A stretch of 64,000 nt of DNA from Ruicaihuangia caeni (GTDB lineage: Bacteria; Actinomycetota; Actinomycetes; Actinomycetales; Microbacteriaceae), in the NCBI RefSeq assembly GCF_029952955.1, contig NZ_JASATX010000003.1, forward strand, positions 248,001 to 312,000, written 5' to 3'. Positions 8,770 to 16,270 of the stretch are shown piece by piece. Position 1 is the stretch's first letter; each line of letters opens with the position of its first letter. Made by a program: the position numbers and the translations under genes. The notes beneath the pieces were generated by a model. The model did no database searches and was not told the DNA's origin. It was given only the letters and a program-made list of their open reading frames with translations.

Positions 8770-9525
8770 TCAGACGGTCGTGTAGCCGCCATCGATGACG
8801 ACGTACGCGCCCGTCATGAAAGAGGCTCTGTCGGAGAGCAGGAACGTCGCGACATTGGCGACCTCCTCCGGTCGACCCAGGCGACCAAGGGGATGCTTGG
8901 CCTTGAGCCCGTCGAGAATCTGAGCCGGGGCGGACTGCAGGAGCGGCGTGTCGATGTAACCCGGGCCGATCGCATTGATGCGAAGGCCCTGCGGCCCGTA
9001 TTCGGCGGCCGCGTTCTTGGTGAGCCCCACCACGCCATGCTTCGCCGCGGTGTAGGCGGAGTTGCCGAGCGCGGCGACCATGCCGTGGATCGACGCCATA
9101 TTCACGATCGCGCTGTTCTCGGCCCCGGCTTTGAGCATTTCGGGGATCTGGTACCGCATGCCGTAGAGCACACCGTTGAGGTTGATGTCGATCACGCGAT
9201 TCCAGTCCTCGAGGTCGATATCGCCGGTTGGTGCGTTGGCGCCGCCGATGCCCGCGTTGTTCACCGCGAAGTGCAGCGCCCCGAAGGTGTCGACCGCGAA
9301 CCTCACCGACTTCTCGCTGTCTTCTGCTCTCGCAGTGTCCGCTTGGAGGGGTTCGGCCTTGCCGCCAGCAGCTTTCACCTCGTCTGCCACCCGGGTGGCC
9401 GCGTCAAGCTTGATGTCGGTGACGACCACGCTTGCGCCGTGCTTCGCGAGATCCTTGGCGATCGCTTCGCCGAGACCGGAACCGCCGCCGGTGACGAGAG
9501 CGACCTTGCCTTCGAAATGGTTCAT
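8770..9525 (-). CDS. SDR-family NAD(P)-dependent oxidoreductase
   Basis: A 251-residue classical short-chain dehydrogenase. The Rossmann motif GGGSGLG is at residues 13-19, NNAG follows near residue 88, and the catalytic Ser and YTAAK Tyr/Lys pair lie near residues 140-158. The C-terminal PGYIDTPL is typical of classical SDRs. The ATG at 9525 has AGGAG at good spacing; an upstream extension to 9576 is rejected. Overall pattern resembles 3-hydroxybutyrate or glucose-type dehydrogenases, but substrate cannot be assigned. It is a single gene with its own promoter region shared with the divergent tRNA-Gly. Confidence 0.92.
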   Translation of the reverse strand: MNHFEGKVALVTGGGSGLGEAIAKDLAKHGASVVVTDIKLDAATRVADEVKAAGGKAEPLQADTARAEDSEKSVRFAVDTFGALHFAVNNAGIGGANAPTGDIDLEDWNRVIDINLNGVLYGMRYQIPEMLKAGAENSAIVNMASIHGMVAALGNSAYTAAKHGVVGLTKNAAAEYGPQGLRINAIGPGYIDTPLLQSAPAQILDGLKAKHPLGRLGRPEEVANVATFLLSDRASFMTGAYVVIDGGYTTV

Positions 9526-9657
9526 TGTGCGCTTCTCCTGTTCACAGTGGTGAACGCCGTTCGGCGTCGCTCCCACTCTGGGCCGGATGCGCCATGTTGG
9601 CGACCGAACAGGGGCGATCAGTAAGATGAACCCGCGCCGCTCTTCTCAGAGCGACTC

Positions 9658-9728
9658 GGGGATGTAGTTCAATGGCAGAACTTCTGCTTCCCAAGCAGAC
9701 AGCGCGGGTTCGATTCCCGTCATCCCCT
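9658..9728 (+). tRNA. tRNA-Gly (anticodon CCC)
   Basis: A 71-nt cloverleaf. The acceptor stem GGGGATG pairs with CATCCCC (discriminator T9728), the D arm is GTTC-AATGGCA-GAAC, the anticodon stem TCTGC/GCAGA encloses TTCCCAA with anticodon CCC, there is a 4-base variable region, and the T arm is GCGGG-TTCGATT-CCCGT. CCA is not encoded. A strong terminator hairpin follows after eight bases. The last 18 bases of the gene, together with 133 bp of downstream DNA, are duplicated 260 bp further on. Confidence 0.95.
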
Positions 9729-9861
9729 CGGAAGAACGAAGGTCGCCCTTGTGGCGGCCTTCGTTGTTTCGAGAGACAGGCAGGGCAATCGAACTGAGCC
9801 CGGAGGCGGAGCCGCAGGGCGAAGGCTCCCGTCATCCCCTCAACGCCCTGACGTGCCGCCG
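9711..9861 (+). repeat. 151-bp perfect direct repeat, copy 1 (begins inside tRNA-Gly T arm)
   Basis: Identical to 9971-10121 over 151 bases. The repeat starts in the T loop of tRNA-Gly, so it includes the tRNA 3' end, the terminator and about 90 bp more. A 15-base core, TCCCGTCATCCCCTC, occurs twice in each copy (9715-9729 and 9827-9841 here), so the tRNA 3'-end core is present four times. The unit has period 260 bp. Duplication of a tRNA 3' end resembles an integration attachment site, but no integrase gene is present. Confidence 0.9.
9737..9769 (+). terminator. tRNA-Gly terminator
   Basis: An 11-bp stem, CGAAGGTCGCC with GGCGGCCTTCG (one T-G wobble), a 5-base loop CTTGT, and a following TTGTTT. 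This is a well-formed intrinsic terminator beginning eight bases after the tRNA. A second exact copy lies at 9997-10029 inside the duplicated segment. Confidence 0.8.
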
Positions 9862-9970
9862 AAGGCGGTGCGGCAGGGCGTTCGTGCATGCTGCGAATCG
9901 AACCCCTGGGTGGGCCCACGCCGCCGGTTCCGGCGCGTCGCGCAGCGACGTGGCGGCCGTGCGGTGGGGA
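9862..9970. other. Non-coding spacer between the two repeat copies
   Basis: 109 bp of unique sequence separate the two direct-repeat copies. Its left edge completes a long inverted repeat (AACGCCCTG at 9842-9850 with CAGGGCGTT at 9874-9882) that is lost in copy 2. A short stretch around 9893-9908 resembles a reversed tRNA T arm, but no cloverleaf can be built. I see no gene here. Confidence 0.5.
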
Positions 9971-10121
9971 CGATTCCCGTCATCCCCTCGGAAGAACGAA
10001 GGTCGCCCTTGTGGCGGCCTTCGTTGTTTCGAGAGACAGGCAGGGCAATCGAACTGAGCCCGGAGGCGGAGCCGCAGGGCGAAGGCTCCCGTCATCCCCT
10101 CAACGCCCTGACGTGCCGCCG
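9971..10121 (+). repeat. 151-bp perfect direct repeat, copy 2
   Basis: Exact copy of 9711-9861, carrying a second 18-base tRNA-Gly 3' end without the rest of the tRNA, a second terminator (9997-10029) and two more 15-base TCCCGTCATCCCCTC cores (9975-9989, 10087-10101). The match ends after one base beyond GTGCCGCC. The terminator in this copy isolates the downstream riboswitch-controlled gene from tRNA transcription. Confidence 0.9.
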
Positions 10122-10175
10122 GTGCGACCAGCGCATTCCGTTCAGCAAACTTCCAACGGATGCCTTTACTCTATG

Positions 10176-10290
10176 AAGTCCAAGGGGAGTACTCCGGCAC
10201 GGTCGCTCGTCATTACGGATGCACGTCGCATCCCGGGCCATCGGTTCCTGCTCGAAGGAATGGAGAAGACCTCGGCGTCGAGTTGTTCAC
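10176..10290 (+). promoter_or_regulatory. yybP-ykoY (manganese) riboswitch candidate upstream of the TerC gene
   Basis: The leader contains the AAGGGGAGTA element (10182-10191) and a CGTCATTACGG stretch (10207-10217), and closes with GGAGAAGACCTC (10262-10273), the conserved blocks I associate with the yybP-ykoY class. That class senses Mn2+ and commonly precedes TerC/Alx-type transporter genes, which is the case here. The region immediately before the TTG start at 10310 holds GGAG at 10300-10303, so translational control is plausible. The boundary is approximate; covariance scoring was not possible. Confidence 0.72.
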
Positions 10291-10309
10291 GCCAGGTTTG
10301 GAGCTTTCT

Positions 10310-11314
10310 TTGAACGTCACCCCACTCGTTTGGATCATCACGGTCGGCGTCACGATCGCCTTCTTCATCTACGAGTTCTTCACCCACGTCCGCAAGCCCC
10401 ACGAGCCGACGGTCGGCGAGTCGGCTCGATGGTCAGCGTTCTACATCGTTCTCGCGCTCCTCTTCGGCGTCGGCATCGGCGTGGTGTCCGGCTGGACGTA
10501 CGGCGGTGAGTACTTCGCGGGCTACCTGACCGAGAAGGCGCTGTCGGTCGACAATCTCTTCGTCTTCCTCATCGTGATGACGAGCTTCGCCGTGCCGAAG
10601 ATCTATCAGCAGAAAGTGCTGATGATCGGCATCGTCATCGCGCTGATCCTGCGGGGCGTCTTCATCGCGGTCGGTGCCGCGCTGATCGAGAACTTCTCCT
10701 GGGTCTTCTATGTATTCGGTGCTCTGCTGCTGTTCCTCGCCTATCGACAGGCGTTCGCGCACGGCGGTTCCGACCTCGTCGACGGCAGGTTCATGCGCTT
10801 CGTCCGCCGTCATCTTCCAGTGACGAACGAGTACCACGGTGACCAGCTCACGGTGCGACAGGACGGCAGACGCTGGGTGACGCCGATGCTGCTCACCATT
10901 GTCGCCATCGGCTTCGTCGACCTCATCTTCGCGATCGACTCGATCCCGGCGATCTACGGGCTCACCGAGGAGGCCTACATCGTCTTCACGGCCAACGTGT
11001 TCGCGCTGATGGGGTTGCGGCAGCTCTTCTTCCTGATCGGCGGCCTGCTCGAGCGACTCGTATACCTCGCTCCAGGGTTGGCAGTCATCCTGGGCTTCAT
11101 CGGCGTGAAGCTGCTGATCCACGCCCTGCACAAGAACGAGTTGCCATTCATCAACGGCGGGGAGCCGATCACCGTGATCCCGGAGATCCCGATCTGGCTA
11201 TCGCTGCTGTTCATCGTGGCGACGATCGCCGTGGCGACGGCCGCCAGCCTCATCGAGACTCGCAGCGGCCGGGGCACACCGATCGCCGATCAGCGGCCGG
11301 GCGAACGTGGCTAA
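10310..11314 (+). CDS. TerC-family integral membrane protein, probable Mn2+ exporter
   Basis: A 334-residue polytopic protein of the TerC/Alx family with about eight to nine membrane helices. Family motifs EKALSVDNLFVF and GFVDLIFAIDSIPAI are present, each with the acidic residue thought to bind metal within the membrane. I chose the TTG at 10310, with GGAG six bases upstream, because the longer open frame from 10160 would translate through the predicted riboswitch. Relatives move manganese or are linked to tellurite resistance and pH stress; with a manganese-type riboswitch in front, Mn2+ export is the best inference. Confidence 0.88.
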   Translation: MNVTPLVWIITVGVTIAFFIYEFFTHVRKPHEPTVGESARWSAFYIVLALLFGVGIGVVSGWTYGGEYFAGYLTEKALSVDNLFVFLIVMTSFAVPKIYQQKVLMIGIVIALILRGVFIAVGAALIENFSWVFYVFGALLLFLAYRQAFAHGGSDLVDGRFMRFVRRHLPVTNEYHGDQLTVRQDGRRWVTPMLLTIVAIGFVDLIFAIDSIPAIYGLTEEAYIVFTANVFALMGLRQLFFLIGGLLERLVYLAPGLAVILGFIGVKLLIHALHKNELPFINGGEPITVIPEIPIWLSLLFIVATIAVATAASLIETRSGRGTPIADQRPGERG

Positions 11315-11380
11315 GAGTGTTGTTCCACTACAGCGGAGCCTGTTCAGCACCGACTGGACTCTCGCGGTGTCGCCGGCCAG

Positions 11381-11887
11381 ATGACGCTGAGTGTTACGCT
11401 CTTCAGCGCAATGCGAGAGCTCCGAGTCCCCAAGCGCAGAACCCCAGTGGAGTTGGTTCTCGCCGACGGCACCCATCGAAACGTGCTGGTCTTCCTGGCC
11501 GAATCGGCTGCTCGGCATTCGGGCCCCGAACGCCTGTCTGATCTCCTCGATGGCGAGTCCGAATTCATCCCCGCCGTCGACGCCTCGACGGATGCAGTGT
11601 TCTTCCTGAGCTGCCAGTCAGTCGCTGTGGCGCGCGTCGATTCCTCGGTGGAGGGAGACGATGTGGGCCAGCACACCGTCTCAACCGAGCATGAAGTTGA
11701 ACTCACGCTCGTCGGAGGCGTGAAGCTACGAGGGCTCGTCGCATACGTCATGCCGCCGGACCGTTCGCGGCTCACCGACTACCTCAACTCGGAATCGCGC
11801 TTCATCAAGCTGATCGAGCAAGACGCGGTCGCGCTCATTAACAAGCAGCAGGTCGCCCTAGTCGAAGCGCTCGAATCGACCCGCTGA
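11381..11887 (+). CDS. Conserved hypothetical protein with an internal duplication
   Basis: A 168-residue soluble protein of unknown function. It consists of two related halves of about 60 residues: VELVLADG...RLSDLLDGESEFIP...QSVAVARV and VELTLVGG...RLTDYLNSESRFIK...QQVALVEAL. Each half looks like a small beta-barrel or PilZ-like strand-rich unit. The start is uncertain: ATG 11381 or ATG 11411, neither with a clear ribosome binding site. It stands alone between the TerC gene and a DUF2231 gene. No catalytic motif or membrane segment is visible. Confidence 0.7.
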   Translation: MTLSVTLFSAMRELRVPKRRTPVELVLADGTHRNVLVFLAESAARHSGPERLSDLLDGESEFIPAVDASTDAVFFLSCQSVAVARVDSSVEGDDVGQHTVSTEHEVELTLVGGVKLRGLVAYVMPPDRSRLTDYLNSESRFIKLIEQDAVALINKQQVALVEALESTR

Positions 11888-12121
11888 CCTGAGCCCGTCC
11901 CGGCATGCGCCGAAGGGCCGGACGAGTGGCGCGCCTGCCGGCTCATTCGATTCCGCGCTTGAGGAACGACCCACTTCGGCTTCCGCATCAGCGCCAGCCG
12001 AGCGAGTGACGGCCGACCATGGCCGAACCATCGCGGGCGGCCTATCCTGTGAGCACATTCACGGAACTGGACGCCCGGGTCTTCCGCGCATGGTCTCATC
12101 GGCGAGGCTATTGGAGGAGTC

Positions 12122-12631
12122 GTGGAAACAAACGCCACACCGCTGCAACAAGCAAAGCGCCCGCGCACCGCACTTGCCGGTCCCTACGGGCACCCGTTCC
12201 ATCCGATCCTCGTCACGATTCCGATCGGTGCGTGGATCTCGAGCCTGATCTTCGCGCTGTTCGCCCTGTTCGGCGATGACGACGAGGTCTGGGTGCAGGG
12301 CAGTCAGCTGCTGATCGCCATCGGCGTGATCATGGCGGTGGTCGCCGCGATCTTCGGTCTCATGGATCTCTCGGTCATTCCGAGCGGGACGCCGGCCAAG
12401 AGGACCGCGTTCACGCATATGGCGCTCAACCTCACGGTTGTAGCGCTGTTCGCGGTCGCCTACATCATCCAGGCGGTCAGCGGAGTCGACGACCTGAACA
12501 TCGCCTCGTTCGTGCTGGTGATTCTCGGGCTTGCCATCCTGACGGTCTCGGGGTGGCTGGGCGGCAAGCTCGCGTACCACTATGGCGTCCGCGTGGCAGC
12601 GGAAGAGACGCAGGTGGAGGGCTACCGCTGA
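12122..12631 (+). CDS. DUF2231 domain membrane protein
   Basis: A 169-residue protein with four hydrophobic segments (about 30-52, 62-84, 97-118, 127-148) and the DUF2231 signature GHPFHPILVTIPIGAW just before the first helix. GTG start with GGAGGAGT immediately upstream at 12112-12119. Function of the family is unknown; relatives are small inner-membrane proteins sometimes linked to redox cofactors. It is not obviously in an operon. Confidence 0.85.
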   Translation: METNATPLQQAKRPRTALAGPYGHPFHPILVTIPIGAWISSLIFALFALFGDDDEVWVQGSQLLIAIGVIMAVVAAIFGLMDLSVIPSGTPAKRTAFTHMALNLTVVALFAVAYIIQAVSGVDDLNIASFVLVILGLAILTVSGWLGGKLAYHYGVRVAAEETQVEGYR

Positions 12632-13273
12632 GGTCGGCGGCGCCGGGCGTGCGTAGGGCTGCGCCCCGCCGGATCCGTCTGCGAGCAGCAGCCGGATCGG
12701 GACGGTCCGGCGGCGAAGGCCTGGCGGCAGGCTTCCCGGATGCCGCCGGTGAACGGGTCACCGTGGCCGGGAAGCACGAGCGACGCATCGGTTCCCTCCA
12801 TACGCTCCAAGGTGCGAAGCGCCATCGGAGAGTCGGCCGTCGCCGCGCCGGCGACGATGCGGGGGCCACGCTCACCGGTATAGGGCCATTCGCGCGAGCG
12901 AGGGCAGACCACCCGGATGCGTCAAGGGGAAGAGCGCACGGCTCTTCTCGTGCCGGTACGTATAGGGATGCCTGACGAGCCGCGCATCGTTCTTGTGCAC
13001 GTAGACGGGAACTCCCGCCGCTCGAAGTCGCTCTGCATTGCCGACATGGTCGAAATGACCGTGCGTCAGCACCAACGCCTCGAGCCGCTCGGCGCGCAAC
13101 CCGAGATACTCGAGGCCCGCGCTCAGGAGTGGCCACATGCCCGGCAGGCCGGCGTCGATGACCATGCCGCGGTGGCCGTCCTGCACGATGAACGCGTTCA
13201 CGTCGGCGTGCTGAATCATATGGATGCCGGGCGCGATGTTCTTTCGCACCACCGGTCGTGTGAATCTTGTCAT
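12622..13273 (-). pseudogene. Metallo-beta-lactamase-fold hydrolase, broken by internal deletion and frameshift
   Basis: The N-terminal part (13273 to about 12887) reads as an intact MBL-fold start with the metal motif LTHGHFDHVG. At about 12880-12888 the reading frame breaks: the N-terminal frame stops at 12872, while the next frame carries the C-terminal conserved part YTGERGPRIVAGAATADS followed by VLPGHGDP. The roughly 60-70 residues that normally lie between them, including the TPGHT-type histidine and the bridging aspartate, are missing. The start has GGGAGG at good spacing, so the gene was once expressed normally. Without the metal ligands an active enzyme is very unlikely. Confidence 0.82.
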
Positions 13274-13382
13274 CGTCGACCTCCCGCCCCGGCACCGTCA
13301 CGCGGGACGTCATCCGCACGGTACGGCAGCCCTTGAGGCGCGACAAGGCCGCCGGGAGCAGAATGCGCTCGGAGGTGCCGGC

Positions 13383-13844
13383 ATGCCAACCGTCAGCGCA
13401 GTATCCCGAGCCCATGGGCTGTTCAACTTGGTTGCCGGGGTCTGGCCGCTCCTGCACATGCGCAGCTTCGTGGCCATCACTGGGCCCAAGACCGACTACT
13501 GGCTCGTGCGCACTGTGGCCCTCCTGCTCGTCGCGATCGGGTCGACCCAACTGGCGCCGACTCCAAGCGTCGCGAAAGGCGCGGCCGCATCCACGAAGCG
13601 AGGCAGGCCCCGACATCCTGACGCTTCGACCTCCGCACCGCACCCGGCGCGGCGACTCGGCCTCCTCACCGCTGCCGGCCTCTGCGCGATCGACGTGATC
13701 TACGCCGCGCGCCGCCGTATCAGCGTCGTCTACCTGCTCGACGCGGTGGTCGAGCTCGGGTGGATCGCACTGTGGCTGTCGACCAGTCGGCGACGCAAAG
13801 CGCGGTCTCGGCGACGCAAGGCGCCGTCTCGGCGAACGAGGTAG
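13383..13844 (+). CDS. Small hypothetical membrane protein
   Basis: A 153-residue protein of unknown function. It has three hydrophobic segments (about 8-25, 43-58, 95-135 with a break) and a strongly basic C-terminal tail made of near-identical SRRRKARSRRRKAPSRRTR-like repeats. The ATG has GGAGGTG nine to twelve bases upstream. Its opening, HGLFNLVAGVWPLLHMRSF, looks like a conserved family of short membrane proteins, but I cannot name it. It is divergent from the MBL pseudogene. Confidence 0.62.
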   Translation: MPTVSAVSRAHGLFNLVAGVWPLLHMRSFVAITGPKTDYWLVRTVALLLVAIGSTQLAPTPSVAKGAAASTKRGRPRHPDASTSAPHPARRLGLLTAAGLCAIDVIYAARRRISVVYLLDAVVELGWIALWLSTSRRRKARSRRRKAPSRRTR

Positions 13845-13934
13845 CCGGCTGCAGAGGCGGGCCGCGGCGCTCTCGAGAGCGGTAGCGACCGAGGCGGCAC
13901 CGGTCGTTCACTCCGCGGCGGTACCCTCGCCCTC

Positions 13935-15191
13935 GTGACCCCTCCCCCGCTGCTCAGACGACTGCGGCTCGGCGACGCCGTCTTCATCGGACTGGGCTCG
14001 ATGATCGGCGCTGGCGTGTTCGCAGCGTTCGCGCCGGCAGCGGCCGCAGCGGGCAATTGGCTGTTGCTCGGGTTGGCGATCGCGGCGTTCGTGGCGTACT
14101 GCAACGCCACGTCTTCTGCGCAGCTCGCGGCCCAGTTCCCGACATCCGGTGGCACCTATGCGTATGGCCGCGCGATGCTCGGTGACTGGTGGGGCTTCGT
14201 CGCCGGGTGGGGCTTCGTGGTGGGCAAGATCGCGAGCTGCGCCGCGATGGCCCTCACCTTCGCCGCCTACGCCGTGCCGCCCGAGTGGCAGAAGCCGGTC
14301 GCCGCGTTGGCGGTCGCGGCGCTCGTCACCGTCAACCTGTTCGGCGTCACCCGCACGGCGCTCGCGACACGCGTCATCGTCACCGTCGTACTCGTCGCCC
14401 TCGCCATCGCGGTCGCCGCGACCACGACCGTCAACAGCGCGTCGGCCACGTGGGCTCCTGGTCAGTGGGCGCTTCCGGATGCCGGGCTGTACGGCATCCT
14501 TCAGTCTGCTGCCCTGCTCTTCTTCGCCTTCGCCGGATACGCGCGCATCGCCACCATGGGCGAGGAGGTGATCGACCCGGCGAAGACCATTCCGCGAGCC
14601 ATCTCGATCAGCCTCGGCGCGGTCATCGTGATCTATGCCGCTGTCGGCATATCAGTGCTGGCGACGCTGGGACCGGCAGCGACAGCGGGTTCGACCAGGC
14701 CGCTCGCGGACGCGGTCGCGGCCGCAGACTGGCCCTGGGCATCGGTCGTGGTGCGGGTCGGCGCGGCTGCAGCGTCGCTTGGAGCGCTGCTCGCACTGAT
14801 TGCGGGCATCGGGCGCACTTCGCTCGCGATGGCCAGAGAGCATGACCTACCCGCGTGGCTCGCCGCCGTGCACCCCCGCTGGCACGTCCCCCATCGCGCC
14901 GAGCTCGTCGTCGGCGCGATCGTCGTGGTGCTCGTGCTAGCGACAGACCTTCGAGGCGCGATCGCGTTCTCGTCGTTCGGTGTGCTCGTGTACTACTCGA
15001 TCGCCAACATCTCCGCCTGGCGTCAGGTCGGCGCAGCTCGACGGTACCCGCGCTGGCTGCAACTGGCGGGCGCGGCTGGGTGCGGCATCCTCGTGCTCAC
15101 GCTGCCGCCGCTCGGGGTGCTCACCGGGGTAGCCGTGTTCATCGTCGGCCTCGCCTATCGAGCGATACGGCTGCGCGCCGCGGCCAGATAG
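13935..15191 (+). CDS. APC-family amino acid permease
   Basis: A 418-residue permease with about 12 membrane helices. The first helix has the family motif GLGSMIGAGVF, and helix 3 follows SGGTYAYGRA; GEEVIDPAKTIPRAI, the loop typical of amino acid-polyamine-organocation transporters, is intact. GTG start. Likely imports an amino acid by cation symport; the substrate is not evident. It ends one base before the convergent DNA-repair gene. Confidence 0.9.
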   Translation: MTPPPLLRRLRLGDAVFIGLGSMIGAGVFAAFAPAAAAAGNWLLLGLAIAAFVAYCNATSSAQLAAQFPTSGGTYAYGRAMLGDWWGFVAGWGFVVGKIASCAAMALTFAAYAVPPEWQKPVAALAVAALVTVNLFGVTRTALATRVIVTVVLVALAIAVAATTTVNSASATWAPGQWALPDAGLYGILQSAALLFFAFAGYARIATMGEEVIDPAKTIPRAISISLGAVIVIYAAVGISVLATLGPAATAGSTRPLADAVAAADWPWASVVVRVGAAAASLGALLALIAGIGRTSLAMAREHDLPAWLAAVHPRWHVPHRAELVVGAIVVVLVLATDLRGAIAFSSFGVLVYYSIANISAWRQVGAARRYPRWLQLAGAAGCGILVLTLPPLGVLTGVAVFIVGLAYRAIRLRAAAR

Positions 15192-15192
15192 C

Positions 15193-15771
15193 TCAGCCCT
15201 TCTTGGCGGCTGCCTTCGCCGCCTTCTTCGCCTCGCGGACGCGCCCGAGCGACTCGGCGTCGACGATGTCGGCGACCGACATGAGCGATCCCTCCGACCC
15301 ATACGGCGCGGATGCTTCGCGCCACCCCTCCGCGGTGAGCCCGTACTGCTTGCCGAGGAGCGCGAGGAAGATCTTCGCCTTCTGCTCGCCGAACCCCGGC
15401 AAGGTGCGCAGCCGCCGGTACGCCTCCGCCCCATCGGGCTCGCCGCGAGTCCAGATGGCAGCGGCATCACCGTCCCAATCGTCGCGAACAGCGGCGCACA
15501 CCGCCTGCACGCGGCCCGCCATCGAACCGGGGAAGCGATGCACTGCTGGGCTCTGCTTGAAGAGCTCCACGAATGCGTCCGGCTCAGCCGCGGCGATCGT
15601 CGCGGCATCCAGCGAGCCCATGCGGTCGCGGATCTTCGCGGGCCCCGCGAACGCCGTCTCCATGGTGACCTGCTGGTCGAGCAGCATCCCGATCAGCAGG
15701 GCAAGCGGATCTTCGCTCAGCAGCCGATCGGCATCCGCATCGCCGGTGATGTGCAGTTCTCGCGTGGTCAT
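15193..15771 (-). CDS. HhH-GPD-type base excision DNA repair protein
   Basis: A 192-residue protein related to endonuclease III/DNA glycosylases. The segment LALLIGMLLDQQVTMETAFAGP corresponds to the start of the HhH-GPD fold (shown here in parts: LLIGMLLDQQ and METAFAGP) and LPGFGEQKAKIFLALLG is the helix-hairpin-helix. There is no C-terminal Fe-S cysteine cluster. The C-terminus is a lysine/alanine-rich tail (KKAAKAAAKKG) that may aid DNA binding. ATG at 15771 with AAGGATGAG upstream. Specificity is unknown. Confidence 0.85.
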   Translation of the reverse strand: MTTRELHITGDADADRLLSEDPLALLIGMLLDQQVTMETAFAGPAKIRDRMGSLDAATIAAAEPDAFVELFKQSPAVHRFPGSMAGRVQAVCAAVRDDWDGDAAAIWTRGEPDGAEAYRRLRTLPGFGEQKAKIFLALLGKQYGLTAEGWREASAPYGSEGSLMSVADIVDAESLGRVREAKKAAKAAAKKG

Positions 15772-15913
15772 GCGCTCATCCTTCAGGCGCAAGCCTCCGT
15801 CGTGCAAGTGCTGTCGATGGTCGAACAGGCGATCGAGCCACGGGTCTCGGGCCCCGCGTGCACCGCGGGCACGATCCAGGCATCCCCGCTCACGAGCACG
15901 TAGCGTTGGCACC

Positions 15914-16216
15914 ATGCCTGTGTTCTCCGATGACGTGGTCGCCGCTGTGCTTCACCACATGAACGACGACCACACCGACGACAATCTGCTCATCGCGCGA
16001 GCCTTCGGAGACGCGGATGCCGCTGAAGCCGTGATGACGACCCTCGACGAGCACGGCGGCACGTGGCGATACACCTCAGCCGGCCAAGACCGCGAGCTGA
16101 ACGTGCCCTGGCCGGGCGGTGCGATCGCCGAGCGGCGCGACATCCGTCGCGAGGTCGTCGCCCTCTATGAGAGCGCGTGCGAGCGTTTGGGAGTCCCGCG
16201 CAGAGAACAGCACTGA
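15914..16216 (+). CDS. DUF2470 domain protein
   Basis: A 100-residue protein made almost entirely of a DUF2470 domain, recognised by HHMNDDHTDDNLLIARAFG near the N-terminus and a C-terminal helix. This domain also forms the C-terminal part of HugZ-type heme-utilisation proteins. A heme oxygenase gene lies 1.2 kb away on the same strand, which makes a heme-related role plausible but unproven. It is divergent from the DNA-repair gene across 142 bp. Confidence 0.8.
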   Translation: MPVFSDDVVAAVLHHMNDDHTDDNLLIARAFGDADAAEAVMTTLDEHGGTWRYTSAGQDRELNVPWPGGAIAERRDIRREVVALYESACERLGVPRREQH

Positions 16217-16270
16217 ACGCTGCATGAGTGAACGGTGCGCGCGACGCCCATCGTGTGAGCCCGCTGACGC

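Noticed and set aside
9885-9910. Possible second tRNA remnant in the reverse direction
   Set aside because: Only a T-arm-like GGTTCGATTC (reverse complement) is seen; no acceptor or anticodon stems can be formed.
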